From: Arctopsyche grandis
Taxonomy: Eukaryota > Arthropoda > Insecta > Trichoptera > Hydropsychidae
DNA length: 64,000 nucleotides
Direction: 5' to 3'
Assembly: GCF_051622035.1 (NCBI RefSeq)
Contig: NC_135364.1
Location: forward strand, 11,733,001 to 11,797,000
Part shown: one piece after another, positions 1-18,900 of the stretch
Numbering within the stretch: the first letter of the stretch is position 1
Layout of the letters: every line of letters begins with the position of its first letter
The notes under the pieces: generated by a model
Databases searched by the model: none
Seen by the model: the letters and a program-made list of their open reading frames with translations, nothing else
Told to the model about the DNA's origin: nothing
Translations under genes and position numbers: made by a program

Positions 1-8687
<8,687 letters not shown>

Positions 8688-8971
8688 ATGGCAATGACAA
8701 TTAACAGCCACATAAAAACACTGCACATATTATACAAATTTATCGTATATATAATATATGTAAATGTATGTATGTATCAATACGCTGTAAAATAATTCAT
8801 ACTTTCATTCTGAGGCATCTTTTTATATAATCTATACTTTAAAACAATATTTATACTATATTTATATTCATTTTCATTGAATCGACGATCATTACACTCA
8901 ATATTTCCATTTATTTGATATTTTTCTTTTCAAGAGAGAGTGATTAATTTAAATGTAATTTAATAATTAAG

Positions 8972-8977
8972 AATAAA
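8972..8977 (+). terminator. Probable poly(A) signal of Unc-89
   Basis: AATAAA lies 285 bp after the extended Unc-89 stop codon, in an AT-rich 3' UTR. The opposite-strand poly(A) signals of UBE2F (8989-8994 and 9000-9005) lie just beyond it, so the two convergent transcripts nearly touch or overlap. Confidence 0.5.
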
Positions 8978-8988
8978 TAATTTAACAG

Positions 8989-9005
8989 TTTATTCGTTAT
9001 TTATT
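8989..9005 (-). terminator. Probable poly(A) signals of UBE2F
   Basis: Two AATAAA hexamers on the minus strand (9000-9005 and 8989-8994), about 150 bp past the UBE2F stop. Confidence 0.45.
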
Positions 9006-9156
9006 TACACTTTAATATACAGAAAACATGCATTGAAAGACGAAAACATTAAATTAAATAATTAATCGTTAAAAAATAAATATCAAAAAATACAAAAATA
9101 TTTGTTTTTTCATTAGCTATATTCGAATATAAACTAAATTTGATCGCGTCGTGATA

Positions 9157-10295
9157 TTAATTTTTTGGAGTTCTTGCGTAGGCATTTATAAATTTTTTCA
9201 CCATAATTTGGAAGGCCTGTTTATCTTTTTGATATAATTCAGCAGCTTCAATATTTAAAGGATCGTCAAAATTTAATAAATCCTGCAAAATAGACGACAA
9301 AAAGTAATTTTAGATTAAAGAGGACCCAAAAAATAATTACAAATATAACATTTTACACTATGTAAAGATGACTTACAGTAAATAAAGAATTCAGACCCCA
9401 AACAACGTCCTTGAGCCTTCTGGTAGGTGCCCAGCCTAATTCATCAATTGAATTTTGTCTTAAAAGTGATAAGCAAATATCACCCTCTTCGTTAATATTG
9501 GGGTGCCATATTTTAGTAAGGCATTTTACTTTAGGAGGCTGAAATCAAAAATTAAAAAAATAATAATATCTTCCAATGTGGTACTAATATGCAAAGAAAT
9601 ATCAAAATATGTAGACTGTTTTTCTCTAAAATGAATTTCTTATGCAAAATAACAACAAAAAAAATGAAAATCCATTTAAAAACATTTCACAACTGCCTGC
9701 ATTTATTAGTCTACCTTCCAAAACTCAATATGTAAAAAATTACTGTAAAAAAAGACTAACAATATTTCAACCTTCAATCAAGCCTTCAGATTATTAAGTA
9801 CAGTTTAGAACACAATCAAATATTTATATTCTACATACAAAGCAGTAAAAAACCAATAAAAGCATGTTTTGCACAAGTTATTGTTACAATTAAAAAAAAA
9901 AAATTTGAGACTCAACAAAAGTAAGACTAAATTTAGACTCTCAGTCATGTTATTTTTGAAGATGGAAAACGCTGGAAGAGCGAATATGAGGGGGAGAAAA
10001 TGACGCATGTGCATATACTCACGGCCATATTATATTCCTCGGTAACGTTGACGCTAAAGCGGAAGACTCCACCCTGCCAATGTCCTTCATCTGGACTGAC
10101 CGTCACTAGGAAATGGCTGAGGGTGTCGTGATCGGGCCAATGAGCGCGGCAGGTCGAGGGCAAAGCTCCAGATACTTCCTGCACTTCCAAGGGAAGCAAT
10201 TTGTCGCGAACGGAAGCGCGACCTCCCCCTCCCCCACTTCCGGCTCCACTGCCCCCTGAAGCGACGCCACGCGGCTTGCGCGACAGCGTTATCAT
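9157..10295 (-). CDS. UBE2F: NEDD8-conjugating enzyme E2, UBE2F type
   Basis: E2 enzyme that takes NEDD8 from the E1 and, with RBX2/SAG, neddylates cullin-5-type ligases in metazoans. Coding exons, in minus-strand order, are 10023-10295, 9377-9538 and 9157-9282, giving 186 residues against about 185 in human UBE2F. The start reads [10 protein letters not shown], followed by a Gly/Ser-rich stretch and ASVRDKLL, which matches the family N-terminus. Exon 2 carries [15 protein letters not shown], the catalytic Cys in [10 protein letters not shown] and [19 protein letters not shown]; exon 3 continues [15 protein letters not shown]. The UBE2F-specific wording excludes UBE2M/Ubc12. An upstream in-frame extension exists, but the chosen Met aligns with the family start. 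The gene converges on Unc-89. Confidence 0.95.
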
Positions 10296-10689
10296 TATCT
10301 CACCGATAGTCTGACACTGACACTGACACAACGAAAATTGACAATTGACTATTGTCGCCGCCCACTGCTGCCAATACACCGGTTCTGTTAGAACGGCTTC
10401 ATGTCTGATCAACATAACCACAAAATAGACATAAATGAATACATAAAAAATAAACGTAAAGTAAGATTGACAAATAATCTACTACATATAAAACAAAATG
10501 GACCCTAATAATATAATGGGCCCTATCGAAATTGTAAAAATAAATCATAACTATTAAGCTATTTCTTAGATAAATAAATTGTTAAAAATATATTTTAAAT
10601 CGATAGTTTTCTAACTATTGATAGATAGAATAGCTAATTCGTTAGACAATCACTAGCCAACGGAAAAATAGTCGTGACGTTACCCCTAT

Positions 10690-10958
10690 TTTTAAGGTTC
10701 GGTGATTACTAGTCAAATGTGAACCGGTCACAAGACAACCGATCGCTCTAGATCGGTCACACGTGATCACCCGTCACACTAAAACTGGTCACACCCTAAA
10801 ATTGGTCCCGAGAAAACTGGTCACACCCTAAAATCGGTCAATCAGTTTTCTCGTAACCAGTTTTAGTGTGACGGGTGATCACGTGTGACCGATCTAGTGC
10901 GACCGGTTGTCCAGTGACTGGTTTACATATGACTAGTAGTCCGTTTACCGTTTTTAAT
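10690..10958. repeat. Long inverted repeat (fold-back MITE-like hairpin)
   Basis: Two arms of roughly 125 bp face each other around a centre near 10820. Shared stretches include GATCGGTCACACGTGATCAC and CCCGTCACACTAAAACTGGT, and the outer parts share ACTAGTCA. The short words CGGTCAC, ACTGGTCAC and CACCCTAAAAT recur inside the arms. No coding potential. Looks like a non-autonomous fold-back element between UBE2F and Vps25; I could not fix a target duplication. Confidence 0.75.
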
Positions 10959-11068
10959 TTCAATGGAATTTTTTGGGCAAATTAGGACTTGCTTTATTTA
11001 AATTTCCTTTTTAGCAACATTTTACAAACATTGTTACTGTCTTTTTGATTTAAAATATCGATAGAATT

Positions 11069-11527
11069 GTAGGGATATAGCACGACTTGTACCATACAAA
11101 ACTTGGTCGATAATATCACCTATTTCGCTCATCGAAATTAATCTGTACAAATGACATCATCGCGTCCTGTTCTCGTACACGAATGTCAGCCGTGGCCGAA
11201 ATACTTCGTCCAGCTTACCCATAAATTCAATTCGACTCGCTCCAGATACGCAATCACGAGTACACGGGAAATCTCAAGGAACTACGCATCAAACATAGAA
11301 CACAAAGGAAGAACTCGACCCCGTTGAAATCTTCTAGAACGTGATCTCACCAGCCTAGCTACACGTTGCTCAAGCAACACCTTTATAAACCAGCGCATCG
11401 TCCCCAGATGCCAGTGAGCTTCAGGAACTCGACCTGGCTCGTTCCAGCGAATCCCCTACCTACTTCGCTGTACATACAAATACACCTGTATTAATCGAGT
11501 AATAAAGATCCTCTTCAAAATACAACT
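11069..11527 (+). mobile_element. Possible solo LTR
   Basis: A 459-bp, comparatively GC-rich block with no reading frame, bounded by the 5-bp direct repeat GAATT (11064-11068 and 11528-11532). Near its right part it has a TTATAAA word and then AATAAAG, the order expected of an LTR promoter and poly(A) signal. No second copy or internal gag/pol is visible, and the ends are not a clean TG..CA, so this is tentative. Confidence 0.35.
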
Positions 11528-11604
11528 GAATTTCCATAGGCCGGGAAACGGTCCAAACCTTTAACCGCCCTATAGAATTAATATAATGATCGTATAATAC
11601 TCTA

Positions 11605-11910
11605 CCCAAAGAAGTATGGAACGCTGTATGCTCGACATAACGAGGAGAGATAAAAAAATGGTTGATGATAGATGTGTGAGAAGTATAATGAGGGTAGTGG
11701 ATTAGTGGGGAGAATGGATGAAAGGTGGAAAATGAAAATAGCCGAGAGAATGTAAAAGAGTGAAAGGAAGGCCGCAAGGAAGATGGATGGACGAAAGTAG
11801 AAAAATGTGTGGGATGAGATGATTGAGACTTGTGTAAATCAGAGACGAATAGATGGTCTTAATCAAGCAGCAAATGATGATTGGCGGTAAATAATGATGG
11901 TGATGATAAT
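11605..11910 (+). mobile_element. Decayed 3' fragment of the RTE LINE
   Basis: Homologous to the last ~350 bp of the intact RTE element at 35374-39060: it shares GTATGGAACGCTGTATGC and GGCCGCAAGGAAGATGG and ends in a degenerate GAT-rich tail. The frame is destroyed by indels. An old 5'-truncated insertion. Confidence 0.85.
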
Positions 11911-12490
11911 ATTCTATGGGGGATGAACGAATGAGACGACTGGCATGTTGAATGCACGTGTTTTATTTATGACAGCCGAAGGCAGAGTGAGTAGCGGCTC
12001 TCCGAACCCAGCCGAGTTGGTCCCCACTCGCAGGAAGGCAACCAAACTCGACCATGTCGTATAAGCGAGCCGCCACAATTCTAATAATTTGATCATATTG
12101 CAATCAAATAAACTGAAACTAGTGAATAAAACGATTTACCTAACCTTTTGATTACCCTTGTATAAAATAAAAAAAATGGATAGCTTCTATTATTATATGG
12201 TCAACGACTGCTGTTTCCCCCGCCTAAAATATATAGCACTTTTGAACGAGAGCCAGATAAAAATGTTTCACTAAGAGGACCAAGTCATTTAGAAATTTAG
12301 CTACTTACTGAAGTTGCCAATTTATATTTTGTGTGAACAGATAGAAAACGCCTGTGGACCATATCCAGGCCTAAAGGCCGTAGTTTAGTTACTCATGATT
12401 TATAGAAATATGCTTGTAAATTATTTGCTGTTGGCAAGTGTGTTTGAGGACTTGCGGACAGTTGTGCATATCTACTGTCAAACTGTCACC
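11911..12490. other. Vps25 upstream region, no gene seen
   Basis: Between the RTE fragment and the Vps25 start codon. 11960-12080 is GC-richer and unassigned. The last ~100 bp should hold the Vps25 5' UTR and promoter. I see no clear TATA box. Confidence 0.4.
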
Positions 12491-15172
12491 ATGACCGCTG
12501 TGGAGTGGCCTTGGCAATACAATTTTCCACCATTTTTTACGTACGAAATGACTTATAATTTTCACCATGCCATTAATTTTGATTTGTAATGACAATGTCA
12601 CTTAAATTATTTATTTTATTATATTTTGTGTCATTGCACAAAATAAGCCCGAAGTTTACACAGTGTCCCAGAATGACGTCAGTCAACTCGTATTTCTCGA
12701 CAAATAGTGTTTGGCGAATTTTGGGATTCCGTGTTTAGCATATTATGTATATTATACTCCATTTTAATTTGCTGTATTGTATTGCATTAATACATTCATA
12801 TCTGAAATGCACATTGAAGTTTATGTTGTTTTAGATGACCTCATAGAAAATGAGTTCTTGTAAAGGTGATACGAATCCGAAGGGTCTTTCGCTTGATAAT
12901 AAAACGATACAATACATCGGCGAAGGCAACTGTAATATCGTTGTATCTATTCAAGACAGTGGATTAATTTTAAGATTACGAAAAGTTAACAATAATATCG
13001 ATGTTGATATGGAATATAGTTTGTCGTTCAACGAGCTCGACACTTTATTATTTGAATTGGAATTTCATAATAAAGTTATGAAACTGCTTATTGGGAATCG
13101 TTTTGTGCATCCGACTAACCTTGTCGCTCTCGATAGCATTGAAATTTCTAATTTGATCAATAAAATAAATCACAAAAGACCCGTTTCACGGCAGCACAAA
13201 ACATTAAATTGTAAATATGGTTTACTCTCTGTCGATTTTACATCACCACATGTCATCAATGTTGTAAATTATCCGACTTTGTGTGTTGAAATCAAATGTA
13301 AGCAAGGCTGGAAACCATATTCTTTAAAAAAATACAGGAAATGCTTTTTTTGTATGAATCAATATTTGAAATTAAAAAATAATTCAATTAATAAGATAAG
13401 TGGATATTGTCCACTTGATTTATTTTCTGGAAATCCATACCGTATGTATAATGCTTTAATGGAATTGATTGAAAATCAACAAAATAATTTTAATTTATCT
13501 GTATCGGCAGAAAAATTATTCAATGAGAATGTTAGCATTTCTAAAGCAATAGGGAATTACTTCAAATTGTGCCATATTGATGTAGTTGATCCAATTAACA
13601 TCTTATTGAAAATTATAATTAGTTCTCTTCTATGGAACGAAAATCATGAGTCTGATGACACGTTATATGCTGTTAACAATGAAAATAATGCAGATACACT
13701 GAAATTTTGTGATGATTCTCCTCATATTTTGCCTTCGGGGTGTGTTCTTGATGCCATTCTTCAAATGCAGCTGTTAGAAAAAGGCAACAATTTAGAAGAA
13801 ATAGAATTCTTTTCCGATTATGAATATGCTAGAGATTTAATAGATTTATTTGAGTTCCCTACAAATCTACCGGATTGCTTTGCAAAACTCAACTCACTGC
13901 AAAAATATATGTTAGCTTGTGTTGCCAAAGATTGTTCAATTATGATATCAATCAAACCTCTCAATGATATGTCATTGGAATTGTTAAATAATGAAATTAT
14001 TGTTAGAGAAAATAATTGTAACTTTGTGATAAAAATTGGAGTTATCGATATTGATCCTAAGCCCACTAGTAAAATAAACCAACACATAAAAAGAAACAAA
14101 GATGTATTAGAAAATTATTTAAAAGTTTTAATAAACGATAATATCTATATATGAGCTATGTGTGTTCACATATATTTTATATATGTTATTAAGCAATAAT
14201 TTTAATAAATATATATTTCACGTTGAAAATTTGTATTATTTTAGCACCTGTGAATGCGTATTCATATATAGTCTGTGTACCCAATTGTAATTCGGAACTG
14301 ATGAAGATCGTTTTTATCAATTTTCATTTTTCGTTTATTCCAGATTGCAACCGAATGCCGAAACCCGGTCCAAACAATTATTAGCATGGAAAAGTCTTAT
14401 TCTCGACTATTTCAAGTCTACCAAACAAACAGTATTAGATATAAACGAAGCACAGCGAAGTCCATTATTCTCAAACACATCCATCAATAGGAAACTACCG
14501 CTAGATGCGATTTTGTTCGTTTTGGAAGAAATGGCGAAAACGGGAAACGCTTCACCCATTGATAAAACAAAAACTAAATGGGAAATTTACTGGCACTCCT
14601 TAAGTGAATGGGGTAATATGATTTATAATTGGGCCAGCGATAATGGAATGAATAATACTGTGTGTACGCTGTTTGAAATTGTCGAAGGCGATAATACTAC
14701 GGATCAAGGTAAACTGCAATACAATATTAAATAATTTTATTTCTTATTTTTTCATTGAGCAATACAAAATTATTACAATTATTTCTAAAACTGTACATGA
14801 ACGCTTACGTAGGCTACGTAATGCTTAATATTTTATCCTAGTTTACAAACGATCAAGATTATATACTTTTTTATATGATAATTATAACACATTCACTGTA
14901 TAAAACACCATTTGTTACGAAATTACAATTATGATACCGAATTGATTTAAATTTCTATTGAATCGTTATGATTCGTTAAATTGAGAATCAGTTTATATAT
15001 TATAATAAGTTAAGTATTTGTAAATTAATAATAATTTTCTTTATTTCAAATTATTTCAGAATTTCATGGATTGGATATGAATGTGCTTATCAAATCGCTC
15101 AAAGCTTTAGAAATTAATAAAAAATGTGAGCTCATAGAATTTGATGACAATCAAGGTGTGAAATTCTTTTAA
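12491..15172 (+). CDS. Vps25: VPS25, ESCRT-II subunit
   Basis: ESCRT-II component (two winged-helix domains) that links ESCRT-I to ESCRT-III during sorting of ubiquitinated cargo into multivesicular bodies. Exons are 12491-12540, 14344-14708 and 15060-15172, giving 175 residues; human VPS25 has 176. Exon 1 encodes MTAVEWPWQYNFPPFF, the conserved PPF-type N-terminus. Exon 2 has LQPNAETRSKQLLAW, EAQRSPLF and EWGNMIYNWASDNGM. Exon 3 ends in DNQGVKFF, the family C-terminus. Splice phases are exact: a split Thr codon at junction 1 and a split Glu codon at junction 2. Intron 1 (12541-14343, donor GTACGA) contains the entire Ipk1 gene on the same strand. Poly(A) signal at 15423-15428. Confidence 0.94.
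12835..12849 (+). promoter_or_regulatory. Candidate 5' UTR start of Ipk1 after a 3' splice site
   Basis: The pyrimidine-rich TATGTTGTTTTAG before 12835 is a plausible splice acceptor. Joining Vps25 exon 1 (donor after 12540) here gives a 17-codon frame that stops at once (ACA TGA), then the Ipk1 ATG. This would express Ipk1 from the Vps25 promoter by alternative splicing. Inference from signals only. Confidence 0.4.
12850..14154 (+). CDS. Ipk1: Inositol-pentakisphosphate 2-kinase (IPK1/IPPK), nested and intronless
   Basis: Phosphorylates the 2-position of inositol 1,3,4,5,6-pentakisphosphate to make IP6 (phytate). One uninterrupted 434-residue frame. Family motifs are visible: the nucleotide-binding loop YIGEGNCNIVV near residue 22, the EIKxKxGW motif as VEIKCKQGWKPYS near 150, YCPLDLFSGNPYRM near 190, AKDCSIMISIK near 360 and the metal/ATP motif IDIDPKPTSKI near 400. 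It lies wholly within Vps25 intron 1 in the same orientation. It has its own AATAAA 50 bp after the stop. A good 3' splice site (TTGTTTTAG, AG at 12833-12834) lies 15 bp upstream of its ATG, suggesting a spliced 5' UTR, perhaps shared with Vps25 exon 1. Confidence 0.92.
   Translation: MSSCKGDTNPKGLSLDNKTIQYIGEGNCNIVVSIQDSGLILRLRKVNNNIDVDMEYSLSFNELDTLLFELEFHNKVMKLLIGNRFVHPTNLVALDSIEISNLINKINHKRPVSRQHKTLNCKYGLLSVDFTSPHVINVVNYPTLCVEIKCKQGWKPYSLKKYRKCFFCMNQYLKLKNNSINKISGYCPLDLFSGNPYRMYNALMELIENQQNNFNLSVSAEKLFNENVSISKAIGNYFKLCHIDVVDPINILLKIIISSLLWNENHESDDTLYAVNNENNADTLKFCDDSPHILPSGCVLDAILQMQLLEKGNNLEEIEFFSDYEYARDLIDLFEFPTNLPDCFAKLNSLQKYMLACVAKDCSIMISIKPLNDMSLELLNNEIIVRENNCNFVIKIGVIDIDPKPTSKINQHIKRNKDVLENYLKVLINDNIYI
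14204..14209 (+). terminator. Poly(A) signal of Ipk1 inside Vps25 intron 1
   Basis: AATAAA 50 bp after the Ipk1 stop and 134 bp before Vps25 exon 2. Its use would end the Ipk1 transcript within the Vps25 intron. Confidence 0.6.
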
Positions 15173-15971
15173 TGCTGTGCTTTTTTAAATCTTCTTAAAT
15201 GTAATATAAATATACATAATATAAACACATTTTATTTAAGCTAAATCTCTCATATTTTTTATATGTACAAACACATATCCTTAAAGTAGTAATTAAAATA
15301 ATTGACAATTACATCTTGAATCCTATTTTAACTTTAATACATAAATTACATTTGCAACCAATTTTATCAAATTTAATTTTAGGCAAAAGTCTTTCATCTT
15401 AAATATTATATATAGTCATTAAAATAAACATTTATGTATATATATATACATATGTATGTACGCGAGTACAATTCATTAAAATTCTATCGATTGTGATTGA
15501 AACCGATACAACAATCGGAAGATTAACTATTCTTAATTATGGAATGTATATGAATAAATATAGATTATTATTAAATCATTTTCATAATGTTTTTATATGA
15601 AAATCAGTCGATTTGGGACATTGACAAAATTTTAAATACAGTTCAGATTCGTTTAATATTTAGAGATTATTGTGTGGTATTAATAACAAAAAAAAATATT
15701 TTGTAATAATTACCATACTGCCATTACTAATATGGAAATTAAGCACATCTGTGATTACTTAGATCAAATTTAATTAAAAATATGTGCAATATTCCAAAAT
15801 GATTCAATTTGCGCTTGAATTTGAATAATGTCCGAATTCAAATTTTAAACAATACACGATTTATTTATTAATTAAGAGATGCCAAATCAATAAATTTATT
15901 ATTTTACAATTCATACTTTGAAAACCCTCGATATTTCACAGTCAACGTAACAATGTCCGATGTCTTTCACA
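15173..15971. other. Convergent 3' ends of Vps25 and Oatp
   Basis: Vps25 poly(A) signal at 15423-15428 (+). Overlapping minus-strand AATAAA signals for Oatp at 15860-15869. AT-rich; no other feature seen. Confidence 0.6.
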
Positions 15972-18900
15972 CTAAAATCGTTCATTGATGATTTCATTAT
16001 TGGAATTTCCGTTAGTGTGCACATAGTTATTTTGCTTTAAATCGGTTTGCACCAGATTCACCGATGGCACTGATATCATCTTCGTGTGCTGCGGTGCCTT
16101 GTAAAACCACCAAGCGGAAAAGAAAAATAGCAACGAGCACGCTTTAGCAACAAGCGCCAATGCCACCATATACCTGAAATAAATTAAATATAATTAAAAT
16201 CATTTTAAAAAAATGAAATTAAATGAATATTGAATTTGAAACTAGCCTGCTCATATTTAAATTATTATAAACTAAACAGTTTCCTTTGCCGTCACACGAG
16301 TTTTGCCAAAGAATGCACGACTTGTCGATCAGTATTCCGAATATCATCGGCGCTGGAATTGTGCCCAACAGTCTCACTTTAATCCATTGGATTCCTAGTG
16401 CAAATGATCTTTGATCATCTCTCACACATCTAGAACATACAATACTATTAATTTAAGAAACAAACTAATAACTATGAGGGATATTGTTACACCCACCGCA
16501 GAGTTGCCGACAAAGCTGGCATTGTTGCCAAAAATGTGAACAACATCGTAACGAACGCCAGCACGATAAAAAGCCATAGGTACTGACAATCAGATTTGCA
16601 AAGAGTATTGATCGCTTCGTATTCCACAATTTTACTTTCAGTTTTTATCGCATTGACTTTATTTAGAAGTTCGTCCCTCTTGTTCATAGTTGCATTTTGA
16701 GTTTTTAGATACGATGCAGATCCGTAATTCAACATGTTTGGCTTGATGCACGTGCACTGACTGTACAGTTTCGAATCTTGGGTGCTCGTTTCGTGGACAC
16801 AACCTGCATAACATGGTGAATAGTACATTACACCGTCGATTCCACATACCGGATCATAAAGCTCCCTAGAGCAAGAGCATCCTTGATTGCATGCAGAATC
16901 TAAACTGATCGCCTTCCTGAATCATAAATCAAACAAAATTTTAGAATGTTTCGTTTTATATGTCTTACTTTATTCAAATTATTAATTCTCACTCGGCATA
17001 AGATGTGTTGTATCCGTAAGGTTGTGTTAGTCCGGCGAATGTTAAATTCGGACAAGACAAAAAGAAGCTGCTAGAAAAGATCAACGAGACGACTGTGACC
17101 CAAATGCATAACTTTATTATACCGGCACATTGCAACTTCAATTTTTTGACTAGATAACCTCCCAGGAAAGTTCCACCTCCACCGGCCGGTACTGTAATTA
17201 GACCTAAGAAAAACAAGAGCAAAATTAATTTAATAATAATTTAATACAAAAGTATTTCAAACATTACTTTATTAAAAAAAATAGTACCCATTAACATAGC
17301 GGCCCATGAAGGTGTAACGCTAAATTGATTTTCAATCAATTTTGGCAAAAACGCAGCAAAACCAGAGAGGAGAAGACCTTCGGACGCCCCACCAAGATTT
17401 AAAAAGAAAAATGTTGGATTTTTCATCAAAGCTCCAAATGCATGAGGCAGCTCTCGAATTTTTGTAAAAGCTTCAGTACGACTAGAATCTCCATCATAAG
17501 CTTCAGATACCTTTTCTTTTTGAAGTTCTGCAGCACCTGTGATTGAAAGTTATACTCGGCATTATTTCTGTTTCAATTTAACGAATCATTTTTAAGTAAA
17601 AAGTATTTATCAAGTGAGTCAATTAGATCTTCAGATCATTTGGTAAGTGTGATTGTATCGGTGACAAAGAAGAATAGCATTTTTGAAGGGCCAAACTTAC
17701 ATATATACATACATACCTATGTATAATACTTATAATAGTTAGCTACTACAAATCTTTTTGAAAACCACTCTATCTAAAGAAAGAAAGAAATTGGATTAGA
17801 ACAGATCCAACTCACACGAGTAATATATACAATATTTTTTTTCATTTTTACATAGATATATAGCAGGAAGGCCTAACAGGTAAACCCCAATGTACCTTCC
17901 TAGACAATTAATTACAAACATAGCAGCATTTTTATTAAATAAACGCTGTATTTCAAGAAGCTGCGGAACACGAAATTAACAATTCATTATGTAATTAATT
18001 CATAGACACACATATGGATTTAGACTTGTACATAATTTTTTACATATTGTACATAAATCAAATTCACATATTTGTTACATAGTGGCTAGGATGGTTTTTA
18101 CCAATTTGATGGAGGAACCGTTTCAACAATGAAATCAAATAAATTGGCAAACTCTGATAGGAAACGATCGACTTTGATTCACAAATATCCAAGTCTGACC
18201 AGCCGCATTAAAGATCAGTACGGGATCGAACCCGGTAACCTCTTAGTGCTAAACATAAACGCAACCACCGATCCATATTGCTGGCTAATATGTAGTACAT
18301 AATATGTGGGTCTACCTCACGGGCCCGAATGTGAAACGCCCGAAAACGCAAATATCGGAAGGCAAATGTTCCTGTTGTATCCTGCTCGCACAAATTAAGT
18401 GAGAATGTACCGTTTACCATGCACCCTTTTTTTTGATATTTCGAATTAAGATTTTTCGATCTTTGCCTTCCGATATTTGCGTTTTAGGGCGTTTCACATT
18501 CGGGCCCGTGACGGAGACCGATAATATGTATATACAAAACTTTTTGCATAAAACAAAGAGTGTTTATGTGTGTGTAATACAATTTATGTGTGTGTAATTC
18601 ATTTCTGGTTTAATATTCAAATAAATTTAATTAAAAAAAACATCATCATCATCATCATTTACAGCCATTCGCCATCCACTGCTGGATGAAGGCCTCTCCA
18701 ACACGCTTCCACTCGTCTCTGTTTTGCGCAACACTCATCCATCTCATTCCGCACATTTTTCTAATTTCGTTCACCCATCTTCCTTGCGGTCTTCCTTTTA
18801 CTCTTTTGCCTTCTCTCGGGTACCATTCAAGCACTTCTTTTGTCCACCTTTCGTCCATCCTCCTAACTACGTGACCCGCCCATTGCCATTTCAATCTCTT

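Noticed and set aside
10590..10630. ATCGATAG words near UBE2F as DREF-type promoter sites
   Set aside because: Imperfect matches about 300 bp upstream of the start codon; too common in AT-rich DNA to claim.
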